Shown here in pieces: positions 1 to 6,621 of a DNA stretch of 9,808 bases. The stretch is from Proteobacteria bacterium UBA7447. GTDB taxonomy: Bacteria; Pseudomonadota; Gammaproteobacteria; Arenicellales; UBA868. The translations under genes and the position numbers were made by a program. The DNA lies in assembly GCA_002477475.1 (NCBI GenBank), contig DLPX01000072.1:2163-11970 (forward strand). Direction: 5' to 3'. Under the pieces are notes generated by a model, which saw nothing but the letters and a program-made list of their open reading frames with translations, had not been told where the DNA came from and did no database searches. Every line of letters starts with the position of its first letter. Within the stretch, counting starts at the first letter, position 1.

Positions 1-978
1 CCCGAAGCCCCGAGCACCCCTGCCGTCAGACGATATCTTGGAGAGTTTCTCCACGATCACCGCGTCGTAGAACTCAGCCGCTGGATTTGGTGCCTCATTC
101 TACACGGCGTCATTCTTCGCATAAGGCCCAAGCGCAGCGCCGCCGCCTACCAGACGATCTGGCGCGAGTCGGGTTCTCCGCTCATGTCGCTGACCCGCAA
201 ACTCACCGAAGGCGTTGAAGCGAATCTGAAAAAACATGGTGACGAAAACGTCAGCGTCACGATGGCCATGCGTTATGGGCAGCCATCGGTGACGGACGCG
301 CTTGAGCATCTTGCAGGCAGCGGCGTTAACCGCGTGGCTGTCCTGCCTTTGTATCCGCAGTACTCCTGCAGCACGACAGCATCTGTTTACGACGCGGTAG
401 GCAGCACGCTAAGGCAGTGGCGCAACCTGCCCGCAATCCATATTGTGCGGGACTACCATCTTGCCAATGGCTATCTCGACGCGTTGGCAGCATCCGTTCA
501 AGCACACTGGGCCGGGCACACGCGGGGCGAGAAACTTGTGATCTCTTTTCATGGGACACCCCAACGGTATGCCGATCAAGGCGACCCTTATCGCCTGCAG
601 TGTGAAGAGACCGCCGCGGCCCTCGCGCAACGCCTGGCGTTGACGGACGAACAGTGGATCCTCACATTCCAGTCCCGGTTTGGCCGAGCTCCGTGGCTTC
701 AGCCCTACACCGACAAAACATTGCAGTCCCTCGCTCAGCAGGGAACGCGGAGCGTGGACGTGATTTGTCCTGGTTTTGCAGTGGACTGCCTGGAAACGCT
801 CGAAGAGATCGCCGAGGAAAATGCCGGGATCTTTCGTGAAGCAGGCGGTGAGAATTTCGCTTATATCCCCTGCCTGAATGACCGCAAGGAGCACAGTGCA
901 GCGCTGGCTGATCTGCTCCGCAACGAGCTGCTGGCCTGGTTCAGCGACGAACCCTCGCGTTCAGATACACCCGGATAG
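1..978 (+). CDS. hemH: Ferrochelatase (protoheme ferro-lyase), 5' end cut by window edge
   Basis: Ferrochelatase inserts ferrous iron into protoporphyrin IX, the last step of protoheme synthesis, usually at the cytoplasmic membrane. The reading frame is open from base 1 and ends at TAG 976-978, giving 325 visible codons. By comparison with the roughly 320-residue enteric protein, only about 15-20 N-terminal residues are missing. Seen in order: the N-terminal PEAPSTPAVRRYL stretch; the RPKRSAAAY loop; VLPLYPQYSCSTT; the catalytic-histidine motif SFHGTPQRYADQGD (His at bases 550-552); FQSRFGRAPWLQPYTD; and CPGFAVDCLETLEEIAEEN with the conserved acidic metal-path residues. The ATG at 184 is internal: family similarity continues upstream of it without a break, so it is not the start. 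The C-terminus is slightly extended and hydrophilic. The gene runs convergently into aroE with no spacer. The identification is secure. Confidence 0.97.
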   Translation, partial: PEAPSTPAVRRYLGEFLHDHRVVELSRWIWCLILHGVILRIRPKRSAAAYQTIWRESGSPLMSLTRKLTEGVEANLKKHGDENVSVTMAMRYGQPSVTDALEHLAGSGVNRVAVLPLYPQYSCSTTASVYDAVGSTLRQWRNLPAIHIVRDYHLANGYLDALAASVQAHWAGHTRGEKLVISFHGTPQRYADQGDPYRLQCEETAAALAQRLALTDEQWILTFQSRFGRAPWLQPYTDKTLQSLAQQGTRSVDVICPGFAVDCLETLEEIAEENAGIFREAGGENFAYIPCLNDRKEHSAALADLLRNELLAWFSDEPSRSDTPG

Positions 979-1839
979 CTAACATCCTCCTGAACGCAAG
1001 GCACTGATCACCGGCGCCGTGTGCGGTCGCTGCCCGTGCCAAATCCAAAACGCCTCTGCTGCCTGCTCCACCAGCATGCCAAGGCCATCCACCGCCCGAA
1101 CCGCCCCAAGCCCCAACGCCCAACGCATGAACGCCGTCGGCTGATCTGCATAGGCCAGATCATAAGCGTGGCTGCCGGGATGAAAAACCGACTCCGATAG
1201 CGCGGGCACCTGGCTCGACAGACTTGCCGCCGTGGCATTGATCACAAGATCAAATGCCTCGTTCACGTCATCGAGTCCACAAGGATGGACCCGATCGGGT
1301 GAGTCCATTGATGCCACGAGCTCGCGTGCACGCGAGACAGTGCGGTTGGCGATAACTACACAGTCCGGATTCGACTGCAGCAGGGGCTGCACGATCCCGC
1401 GTGCCGCACCCCCCGCTCCAATGATCAGAATCCTCGCACCGGTGCACGCGATACCAAGATTCTCCTGCAGATCACGCACCAGACCGATGCCATCCGTATT
1501 GTCTCCGGCAATATGATCGTCGTCTGAAAACGACACCGTGTTGACCGCGTTCGCAAATTGCGCCCGCTCAGAAACCTCATCGGCCAGGCGAAACGCCGCT
1601 TCTTTGAATGGCAGTGTGACATTGATTCCCGCCACACCGCCAGCCTGAAGGTTGCGCACCCCCTGCTCAAATGCGATGGGGTCAAGCGCAATCGCATCAT
1701 AAGACAGCGATACGTTACACTGGCGCGCAAAAGCATCGTGAATCTGCGGTGATTTACTGTGTAGGACAGGGTGCCCCACCACAGCAAAACGGCGTTGACG
1801 GCTCTTAAAATCAAAAAGATCACTCATCGTTGTGCCCAT
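979..1839 (-). CDS. aroE: Shikimate dehydrogenase (NADP+)
   Basis: AroE reduces 3-dehydroshikimate to shikimate with NADPH in the cytoplasmic chorismate pathway. The 286-residue product matches the usual length of about 270-285. Visible motifs: the shikimate-binding GHPVLHSKSP (Ser28, Ser30); NVTLPFK with catalytic Lys79; NAVNTV; DNTDG with catalytic Asp116; the Rossmann glycine loop GAGGAARG (141-148); NRTVSR (165-170), the NADP-specificity loop; YDLAY; and DGLGMLVEQAAEAFWIWHG near the C-terminus. Two in-frame ATGs compete as start, 1837-1839 and 1825-1827. Neither has a clear Shine-Dalgarno, and a GAAG lies about ten bases upstream of the longer start. I kept the longer form; the shorter one begins MSDLFDF. 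The gene is divergent from glnE and convergent with hemH, so it is probably a single-gene transcript. Confidence 0.97.
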   Translation of the reverse strand: MGTTMSDLFDFKSRQRRFAVVGHPVLHSKSPQIHDAFARQCNVSLSYDAIALDPIAFEQGVRNLQAGGVAGINVTLPFKEAAFRLADEVSERAQFANAVNTVSFSDDDHIAGDNTDGIGLVRDLQENLGIACTGARILIIGAGGAARGIVQPLLQSNPDCVVIANRTVSRARELVASMDSPDRVHPCGLDDVNEAFDLVINATAASLSSQVPALSESVFHPGSHAYDLAYADQPTAFMRWALGLGAVRAVDGLGMLVEQAAEAFWIWHGQRPHTAPVISALRSGGC

Positions 1840-1840
1840 T

Positions 1841-1850
1841 GCGCTAGCGC
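1841..1850. repeat. Perfect 10-base palindrome next to the aroE start
   Basis: GCGCTAGCGC reads the same on both strands and ends one base before the aroE ATG on the minus strand, where a ribosome-binding site would lie. It could be an operator half or a small mRNA hairpin, or it may be chance. No second copy was noticed in the window. No function can be assigned from the sequence alone. Confidence 0.4.
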
Positions 1851-1860
1851 TTCAGCGAGG

Positions 1861-1866
1861 ACTATA
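1861..1866 (-). promoter_or_regulatory. Possible -10 element for aroE
   Basis: On the minus strand this reads TATAGT, five of six matches to the sigma-70 -10 consensus, about 22 bases before the longer aroE start. No good -35 hexamer sits 16-18 bases further upstream. This is a weak call based on one hexamer only. Confidence 0.2.
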
Positions 1867-1969
1867 GCCGAGTTGTCTCAACCGCCGCGAACCCGACGGC
1901 ACAGCGTGCGAGACCGTATCAACTGCAATACATCAAAGAGCCTCGGGGCGTTCTCTCAGTGCTCGCCCA

Positions 1970-2020
1970 ATGACTGCCCTTCAATCAGAACTGCCTGCCA
2001 CAATAACCCGTCGTGAATGA
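1970..2020 (+). other. Short reading frame overlapping the glnE start (possible leader or shifted GlnE N-terminus)
   Basis: ATG at 1970 opens a 16-codon frame, MTALQSELPATITRRE, that stops at TGA 2018-2020, eight bases inside the annotated glnE. No Shine-Dalgarno is visible before it. Two readings are possible: a leader peptide whose termination allows coupled initiation at the glnE GTG, or the true GlnE N-terminus separated from the main frame by one base. Skipping the T of the TGA would join ...TITRRE directly to DLAADVRALAEARAAR in the glnE frame, which reads naturally. It may also be chance, as a 16-codon frame is not rare. Confidence 0.25.
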
Positions 2021-4838
2021 TCTGGCTGCTGACGTAAGAGCACTTGCCGAGGCGCGAGCCGCCCGGATAAAGGCACTCGGCCAAGAGCGCGGCGGGCGGG
2101 CCGACCGGGCAAGCCACTGGACGGACTTAACCACTGTCATGCTTGGCAGCGAATTTATCGCACGCACACTTTCGGGCAACCCGGCTTTGCTGGACAAGCT
2201 CGATGCTGCCGCACGACCATCCGATCCGAAGGCTCTGCGCCAACAGATTGATGACCTGCGCGGGGATCGGGAAGAGATTGGCGCGGCGCTTCGACGGATC
2301 AGGCAGGAGCAGATCGTTCTGCTGGGATGGCGCGACCTTGTCGGTAAGGCCCCCTTGTCAGAAGTACTGGAGACCCTGTCCACCCTGGCCGATGCAGCCA
2401 TTGACGCGGCACTGAAATGCGCCCACCTCGAACTCGTTAACCGGTTTGGACAACCGATCGGCGAGAACAGCGGCAAGCCGGTGCAATTGACGGTTCTGGG
2501 CCTCGGCAAGCTTGGCGGGCGTGAACTCAATATGTCGTCTGATATCGATCTGGTTTTCGCTTATCGGGAAAACGGATCTACCGACGGGACACAATCCATC
2601 AGCAACCATGAGTTCTTCATCAAACTGGGTCAGGCCCTGATTGATATCCTGCAGACCCCGACAGCCGATGGGTTGGTCTTTCGGGTAGATATGAGACTTC
2701 GCCCCAACGGCGATAGCGGACCGTTGGCACTCTCCTTTGATGCTATCGACCACTACTTTCTAACCCACGGTCGCGAGTGGGAACGCTACGCGCTGATCAA
2801 GGCGCGTCCCGTTGCGGGTGACATAGCTTCGGGCATGGAACTGCTCGGCAGCTTAAGGCCTTTCATCTACCGAAAGTACCTTGATTTTGGGGCTTTTGAA
2901 TCGATCCGCTCCATGAAAACCCTGATCGATCGTGAGCTCGCAAAAAAATCGCTCACCGGCAACGTCAAACTTGGGCGTGGCGGCATCCGCGAAATTGAGT
3001 TCATCATACAAAGTCACCAGCTGATTTACGGGGGCAGAAACGCAGCGCTGCGCACGGCTTCCCTGTATGCGGCACTGGCAGCGCTGGAAGAGGGAGGGAT
3101 GCTGGATCGGGCGGACGGCGACAGGTTGCGCAGCCACTATGACTATTTGCGGGTACTCGAACACCGCCTGCAGATCATGGATGATGCACAAACCCATTCG
3201 ATTCCGGTGGAGCCACTCGCCCGCACACGCATCGCTTTGGCGATGTGCTATCCAGACAACGTCGACTTCGAGTCAGCCCTGGCCTCTGTCAACGATGATG
3301 TCCACCAACTTTTTCGCAGCGTATTCCATCATCACCGAGGATCCCTCCCTGACGACCAGGACTCACTCTTTGCTGATCTGTGGGACGAAACCCTCGCGCC
3401 TGAGGATCAACTCACCCAGTTCACGGCACTTGGCTTTCAAGACCCACAGCAGGTCCAGACCCTGCTGGCCGGCATCCGTGATAGCCGCTTTTATCAGGCT
3501 TTTTCACGTGAAGGCCGCGAACGGCTGGACGCCCTGATGCCCCTGGCTCTAAAACGCTGTGCCCAAACCGAAAGCCCGGATACCGCCATCAGCCGGGTAC
3601 TGTTTGTGATTGAGTCGATCGGCCGACGGTCGGCTTATCTTGCGCTGCTGACTGAAAATGAGCTGGCCCTGTCACAGCTGGTCCGTCTGGTCAGCGCCTC
3701 AAGTGAGATCAGTCACTGGATCGCGAGCCACCCGGTTATCCTGGACGAACTAATTGACCCCATCACCGCTTATCAGCCGCAGGCGTGCAGCGAGATCTGT
3801 CAGGAACTGGCGCGCAAACTCGACTCGCAGGACGGGGAGGATCTCGAAGCCGCCATGGAGATACTTCGGGAATACCGTCAGGCCTACAGTCTCCGGATAG
3901 CCGCGGCCGATGTCGCACAACTGCTGGAGATTGAAACTGCGGGGGCTTCGCTGAGCGCTTTGGCTGAAGCCGTGCTGTGCCACGCGCTTGTCATCGCCGA
4001 GCGTACGTTAAAGACACCGGCAGCTCCGCACGAGAGCGCTGAACTGGGAATCATTGCCTACGGCAAGCTTGGCAGTCAGGAACTCGGCTATCACTCCGAT
4101 CTTGATATCGTTTTTGTTTACGAACAGCCGGACGCCGAAGATCCCCAGGCAGCCGCGGCACGGCGCCACTACTTCGGCAGGCTGGCCCAACGGCTGGCGC
4201 ATATACTCACCACGCATACACCGGCAGGAGAGGCCTACTCCATTGACACCCGGCTACGACCTGGCGGGAGTTCGGGGACAGTGGTAACCCCCATCAAGGC
4301 TTATCATGAGTATCTATCGACCTCGGCATGGACCTTTGAGCATCAAGCCCTGGTTCGCGCAAGAATGATCACTGGCAGCGACGCCCTGCGGCAACGTTTC
4401 GAAGAGATTCGCCACCGTGTTCTCTGTCAGCCCCGCGAGACATCCAAGCTGCAAGGTGCGATGCGGGATATGCGACAACGCATGCGCCAACATCATTCTC
4501 GCCACAGCGGATCCGACTTTGACCTGAAGCACGATGCGGGGGGCATTGTCGACATCGAGTTTCTGTGCCAATACCTCGTTCTGAAATTTGCGCATCAAAC
4601 TCCGGCGCTCACCCGGCACCGCGGCAACCTTCGCATTCTGTCTGAACTTGCGGCATCTGGTGGCATTGCGAGCGAGACCGCAAAGACCCTGTCAGACACC
4701 CTGGCGCAATACCTGTCAAAAGAAAACGAACTCAAGCTCGGTCGCCGTAAAGCCCTTTTGCCCGAGACGTCTTTTGCTCCTGAGCGTGAGGCCATACAAA
4801 GGCTGTGGCGCGAACAGCTGGAGCACACCTCATCGTGA
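2013..4838 (+). CDS. glnE: Bifunctional glutamine synthetase adenylyltransferase / adenylyl-removing enzyme
   Basis: GlnE attaches AMP to, and removes it from, a tyrosine on each glutamine synthetase subunit, tuning nitrogen assimilation under control of PII (GlnB) and glutamine. The 941-residue product matches the usual length of about 945. Two nucleotidyltransferase modules are visible. The N-terminal adenylyl-removase module has GLGKLGGREL (from Gly163) and the acidic pair Asp177/Asp179, followed by MRLRPNGDSGPLA and REWERYALIKARPVAGD. The C-terminal adenylyltransferase module has YGKLGSQEL (from Gly684) and Asp696/Asp698, followed by DTRLRPGGSSGTVV and FEHQALVRARMI. The helical regulatory linker lies between them. 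An in-frame TAA at 2004-2006 limits the start to GTG 2013 or later. The GTG lacks a Shine-Dalgarno and is overlapped by a short upstream frame, so the exact N-terminus is unsure. The frame is otherwise intact throughout. Confidence 0.96.
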   Translation: MNDLAADVRALAEARAARIKALGQERGGRADRASHWTDLTTVMLGSEFIARTLSGNPALLDKLDAAARPSDPKALRQQIDDLRGDREEIGAALRRIRQEQIVLLGWRDLVGKAPLSEVLETLSTLADAAIDAALKCAHLELVNRFGQPIGENSGKPVQLTVLGLGKLGGRELNMSSDIDLVFAYRENGSTDGTQSISNHEFFIKLGQALIDILQTPTADGLVFRVDMRLRPNGDSGPLALSFDAIDHYFLTHGREWERYALIKARPVAGDIASGMELLGSLRPFIYRKYLDFGAFESIRSMKTLIDRELAKKSLTGNVKLGRGGIREIEFIIQSHQLIYGGRNAALRTASLYAALAALEEGGMLDRADGDRLRSHYDYLRVLEHRLQIMDDAQTHSIPVEPLARTRIALAMCYPDNVDFESALASVNDDVHQLFRSVFHHHRGSLPDDQDSLFADLWDETLAPEDQLTQFTALGFQDPQQVQTLLAGIRDSRFYQAFSREGRERLDALMPLALKRCAQTESPDTAISRVLFVIESIGRRSAYLALLTENELALSQLVRLVSASSEISHWIASHPVILDELIDPITAYQPQACSEICQELARKLDSQDGEDLEAAMEILREYRQAYSLRIAAADVAQLLEIETAGASLSALAEAVLCHALVIAERTLKTPAAPHESAELGIIAYGKLGSQELGYHSDLDIVFVYEQPDAEDPQAAAARRHYFGRLAQRLAHILTTHTPAGEAYSIDTRLRPGGSSGTVVTPIKAYHEYLSTSAWTFEHQALVRARMITGSDALRQRFEEIRHRVLCQPRETSKLQGAMRDMRQRMRQHHSRHSGSDFDLKHDAGGIVDIEFLCQYLVLKFAHQTPALTRHRGNLRILSELAASGGIASETAKTLSDTLAQYLSKENELKLGRRKALLPETSFAPEREAIQRLWREQLEHTSS

Positions 4839-4919
4839 TTCTGTGATCGACATTCCGGCGAACCCGAAGCGCATTGATCAGATAGAATTCTCGGTTTATC
4901 CGGTTTCACGGTGTTACCA

Positions 4920-5330
4920 ATGACCGACGGCTTGACTATTTCGCTAGTGGTGGGTTCTTTCCATCATGCATCCTGCGAGATCATGGTGAAGAAGGCGCGG
5001 TCGACCGCGCGGGGGCTGGGGCTACAAGTCCGTGAAGAGGTCTGGGTACCGGGGTCCATGGAAAAGCCCCTCGCGACAAAACGACTGCTGGAAAGATCCG
5101 TTGTTGATGCCGTGGTAGTGCTGGGCATCATCGAGCGGGGCGAGACCGCGCATGGGCGGGTCATGGGTCAAGCCGTCATCCAGTCGCTCATCGACCTGCA
5201 ATTGGCAACCAACAAGCCAGTGGGTGTCGGTATCCTGGGGCCTGAAATTCTGCCTGAGCAGATACCGCCCCGTCTGGCGCCTTATGCGGAAGCTGCCGTC
5301 AAAGCGGTCCACGCGATGCTGGTCAGTTAG
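4920..5330 (+). CDS. ribH: 6,7-dimethyl-8-ribityllumazine synthase family protein, archaeal-like
   Basis: Lumazine synthase condenses 5-amino-6-ribitylaminouracil with 3,4-dihydroxy-2-butanone 4-phosphate, the penultimate step of riboflavin synthesis. This 136-residue protein shows the family skeleton: an N-terminal strand ending VVGSFHH (aromatic Phe14 at the substrate-stacking position), VPGSMEKPLA (43-52, Glu48), DAVVVLG, and RGETAH with the catalytic-type His78. The C-terminal part, GVGILGPEILPEQIPPR then YAEAAVKAV, recalls archaeal lumazine synthases rather than the usual bacterial LTTDT...AGTKAGNKG ending. I chose ATG 4920 over in-frame GTG 4911; ACGGTG at 4908-4913 could serve as a weak ribosome-binding site. 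The gene lies 81 bases after glnE, away from any other riboflavin gene, and no FMN riboswitch is evident upstream. Family membership is firm. Whether this is the organism's main RibH or a second, altered paralogue cannot be told here. Confidence 0.85.
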   Translation: MTDGLTISLVVGSFHHASCEIMVKKARSTARGLGLQVREEVWVPGSMEKPLATKRLLERSVVDAVVVLGIIERGETAHGRVMGQAVIQSLIDLQLATNKPVGVGILGPEILPEQIPPRLAPYAEAAVKAVHAMLVS

Positions 5331-5364
5331 ATGGGTCCTCCCGACTCTTTCTCGGTTTTGTAAT

Positions 5365-5388
5365 AATGCGCGGCCGGCTTAGCGCATT
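5365..5388 (+). promoter_or_regulatory. Inverted repeat upstream of ilvE
   Basis: AATGCGC (5365-5371) and GCGCATT (5382-5388) form a perfect 7-base stem around a 10-base GC-rich loop in the 91-base gap between ribH and ilvE. The following bases (TTCG) are not a U-run, so it is not a classic intrinsic terminator. A -10-like TAATAAT (5361-5367) overlaps the left arm, so an operator at a promoter is one possibility. This is a structural observation only. Confidence 0.3.
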
Positions 5389-5411
5389 TCGCTAACACAG
5401 TGAAGTTCATT

Positions 5412-5420
5412 AAAGGAAGG
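5412..5420 (+). promoter_or_regulatory. Shine-Dalgarno for ilvE
   Basis: AAAGGAAGG is the strongest ribosome-binding site in the window. AGGA at 5414-5417 stands seven bases before ATG 5425 but only four before ATG 5422, so it favours the second of the two tandem ATGs. Confidence 0.7.
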
Positions 5421-5424
5421 AATG

Positions 5425-6345
5425 ATGTCATTTTCAGATCGTGACGGCGTAATCTGGTTCGATGGTCAAATGGTGCCCTGGCGAGACGCCCAGGTACATG
5501 TATTGACGCATACCCTGCACTACGGGCTGGGGGTGTTCGAAGGCGTGCGCGCCTATCAGACCGATCGGGGAACCGCTATCTTCCGTTTGGAGGACCATAC
5601 CGACCGATTCTTCCGATCTGCCCATATTCTTGGTATGAAGATCCCCTACGATGCCAAAACCCTGAACGATGCTCAAATTGCAGTGGTCAAAGAGAACGGA
5701 CTGGCCAGCGCCTACGTGCGGCCGCTCGCGTTCTATGGTTCAGAGGGCATGGGCATCCGTGCCGACATGCTAAAGACCCATATCGCCATTGCGACGTGGG
5801 AATGGGGCGCCTATCTTGGCGAAGAAGGCCTTGAGAAAGGTATTCGTGTCCGAACCTCGTCTTTCACACGACACCACGTCAATATCACCATGTGCCGCGC
5901 CAAAGCTTGCGGTAACTACATAAATTCGATCCTCGCCCTGCAAGAGGCTTTGTCCGCAGGCGCCGACGAAGCATTGATGCTGGACTCCGCCGGCTATGTG
6001 ATGGAGGGCACCGGGGAGAATATCTTTGTGATCCGAGACGGAGTGGTCTACACCCCGGACCTGACTTCCGCGTTGGAGGGCATTACGCGGGACACGGTAA
6101 TCCGCCTCATTGCCGAATCCGGGCTGGAACTTAGAGAAAAGAGAATTACCCGGGACGAAATCTATGTCGCAGATGAGGTGTTCTTCACCGGCACCGCGGC
6201 TGAGGTTACCCCGGTCCGTGAACTGGATGGCCGGCAAATCGGCAGTGGCACCCGCGGCCCGGTAACACAGATGCTGCAGGCGAAATACTTCGACTGCGTG
6301 CAGGGACGTGATAGCCAGCATGACGACTGGCTGACCTTTGTCTGA
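5425..6345 (+). CDS. ilvE: Branched-chain amino acid aminotransferase
   Basis: IlvE transfers the amino group between glutamate and the 2-keto acids of leucine, isoleucine and valine, using pyridoxal phosphate (PLP; class IV aminotransferase, fold type IV) in the cytoplasm. The product of 306 residues matches the usual length of about 305-309. Seen in order: DRDGVIWFDGQMVPW; HTLHYGLGVFEGVRAY (substrate pocket); AKACGNY with the Schiff-base lysine at Lys160; EGTGENIF (Glu194 onward, contacting the PLP ring nitrogen); ALEGITRD; and GTAAEVTPV (Gly256 onward, PLP-phosphate loop). ATG 5425 fits the Shine-Dalgarno spacing and the family start MS-x-x-DRDG; ATG 5422 would add one Met. The zinc-finger gene follows nine bases after the stop, suggesting co-transcription. 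Confidence 0.97.
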   Translation: MSFSDRDGVIWFDGQMVPWRDAQVHVLTHTLHYGLGVFEGVRAYQTDRGTAIFRLEDHTDRFFRSAHILGMKIPYDAKTLNDAQIAVVKENGLASAYVRPLAFYGSEGMGIRADMLKTHIAIATWEWGAYLGEEGLEKGIRVRTSSFTRHHVNITMCRAKACGNYINSILALQEALSAGADEALMLDSAGYVMEGTGENIFVIRDGVVYTPDLTSALEGITRDTVIRLIAESGLELREKRITRDEIYVADEVFFTGTAAEVTPVRELDGRQIGSGTRGPVTQMLQAKYFDCVQGRDSQHDDWLTFV

Positions 6346-6354
6346 TTTCAGCCC

Positions 6355-6561
6355 ATGAGCAACTCTAATGCCCATCATGCCAAGCCATCCGGTGCGCGGC
6401 CAGTGCGCCAGATCGTGGCAGCCGACCTGCCGCTGTACTGTCCTCCCGATGACAGCGAACTGTGGAATCAACACCCCCGAGTCTATCTGCCCATCCGTCC
6501 GGGTGAAACCGCACTGTGCCCCTACTGCGGCAACCGCTTTTTTCTGCCGGACGCTTCCTGA
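6355..6561 (+). CDS. Small CHCC zinc-finger domain protein
   Basis: This 68-residue protein carries one CHCC zinc-finger domain (zf-CHCC family, the domain also found in the mitochondrial complex I subunit NDUFS6). The ligand set is visible: Cys29, His40, Cys55 and Cys58, with the signature LWNQHPRVYLPI between them and CPYCGNRF at the end. The first 20 residues look disordered. No molecular function is established for the stand-alone bacterial form as far as I know. It sits nine bases after ilvE and 60 bases before waaF; I recall similar ilvE / zinc-finger / waaF neighbourhoods in other gamma- and betaproteobacteria. No strong Shine-Dalgarno precedes ATG 6355, so translation may be coupled to ilvE termination. 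Confidence 0.9.
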   Translation: MSNSNAHHAKPSGARPVRQIVAADLPLYCPPDDSELWNQHPRVYLPIRPGETALCPYCGNRFFLPDAS

Positions 6562-6621
6562 CGCCGGCCGGGACGCCTAACCGCAAGGCAGGTCGCTATC
6601 TCGAACCAAGCTGCCTCACGG

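Noticed and set aside
409..894. Open frame of 161 codons on the minus strand inside hemH
   Set aside because: Covers conserved hemH motifs on the + strand and resembles no known family.
1985..2530. Open frame of 181 codons on the minus strand opposite the glnE start
   Set aside because: Serine/arginine-rich, low-complexity translation typical of an antisense shadow; glnE on the other strand is unambiguous.
4839..4919. FMN riboswitch or promoter upstream of the lumazine synthase homologue
   Set aside because: The 81-base gap is too short and lacks the conserved FMN-aptamer elements. TTGATC (4874-4879) with TATCCG (4897-4902) is a 17-base-spaced pair but too weak to call.
5770..6474. Open frame of 234 codons on the minus strand opposite ilvE and the zinc-finger gene
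   Set aside because: It lies entirely opposite well-identified genes, has no recognisable domain, and fits a shadow of GC-rich coding sequence.
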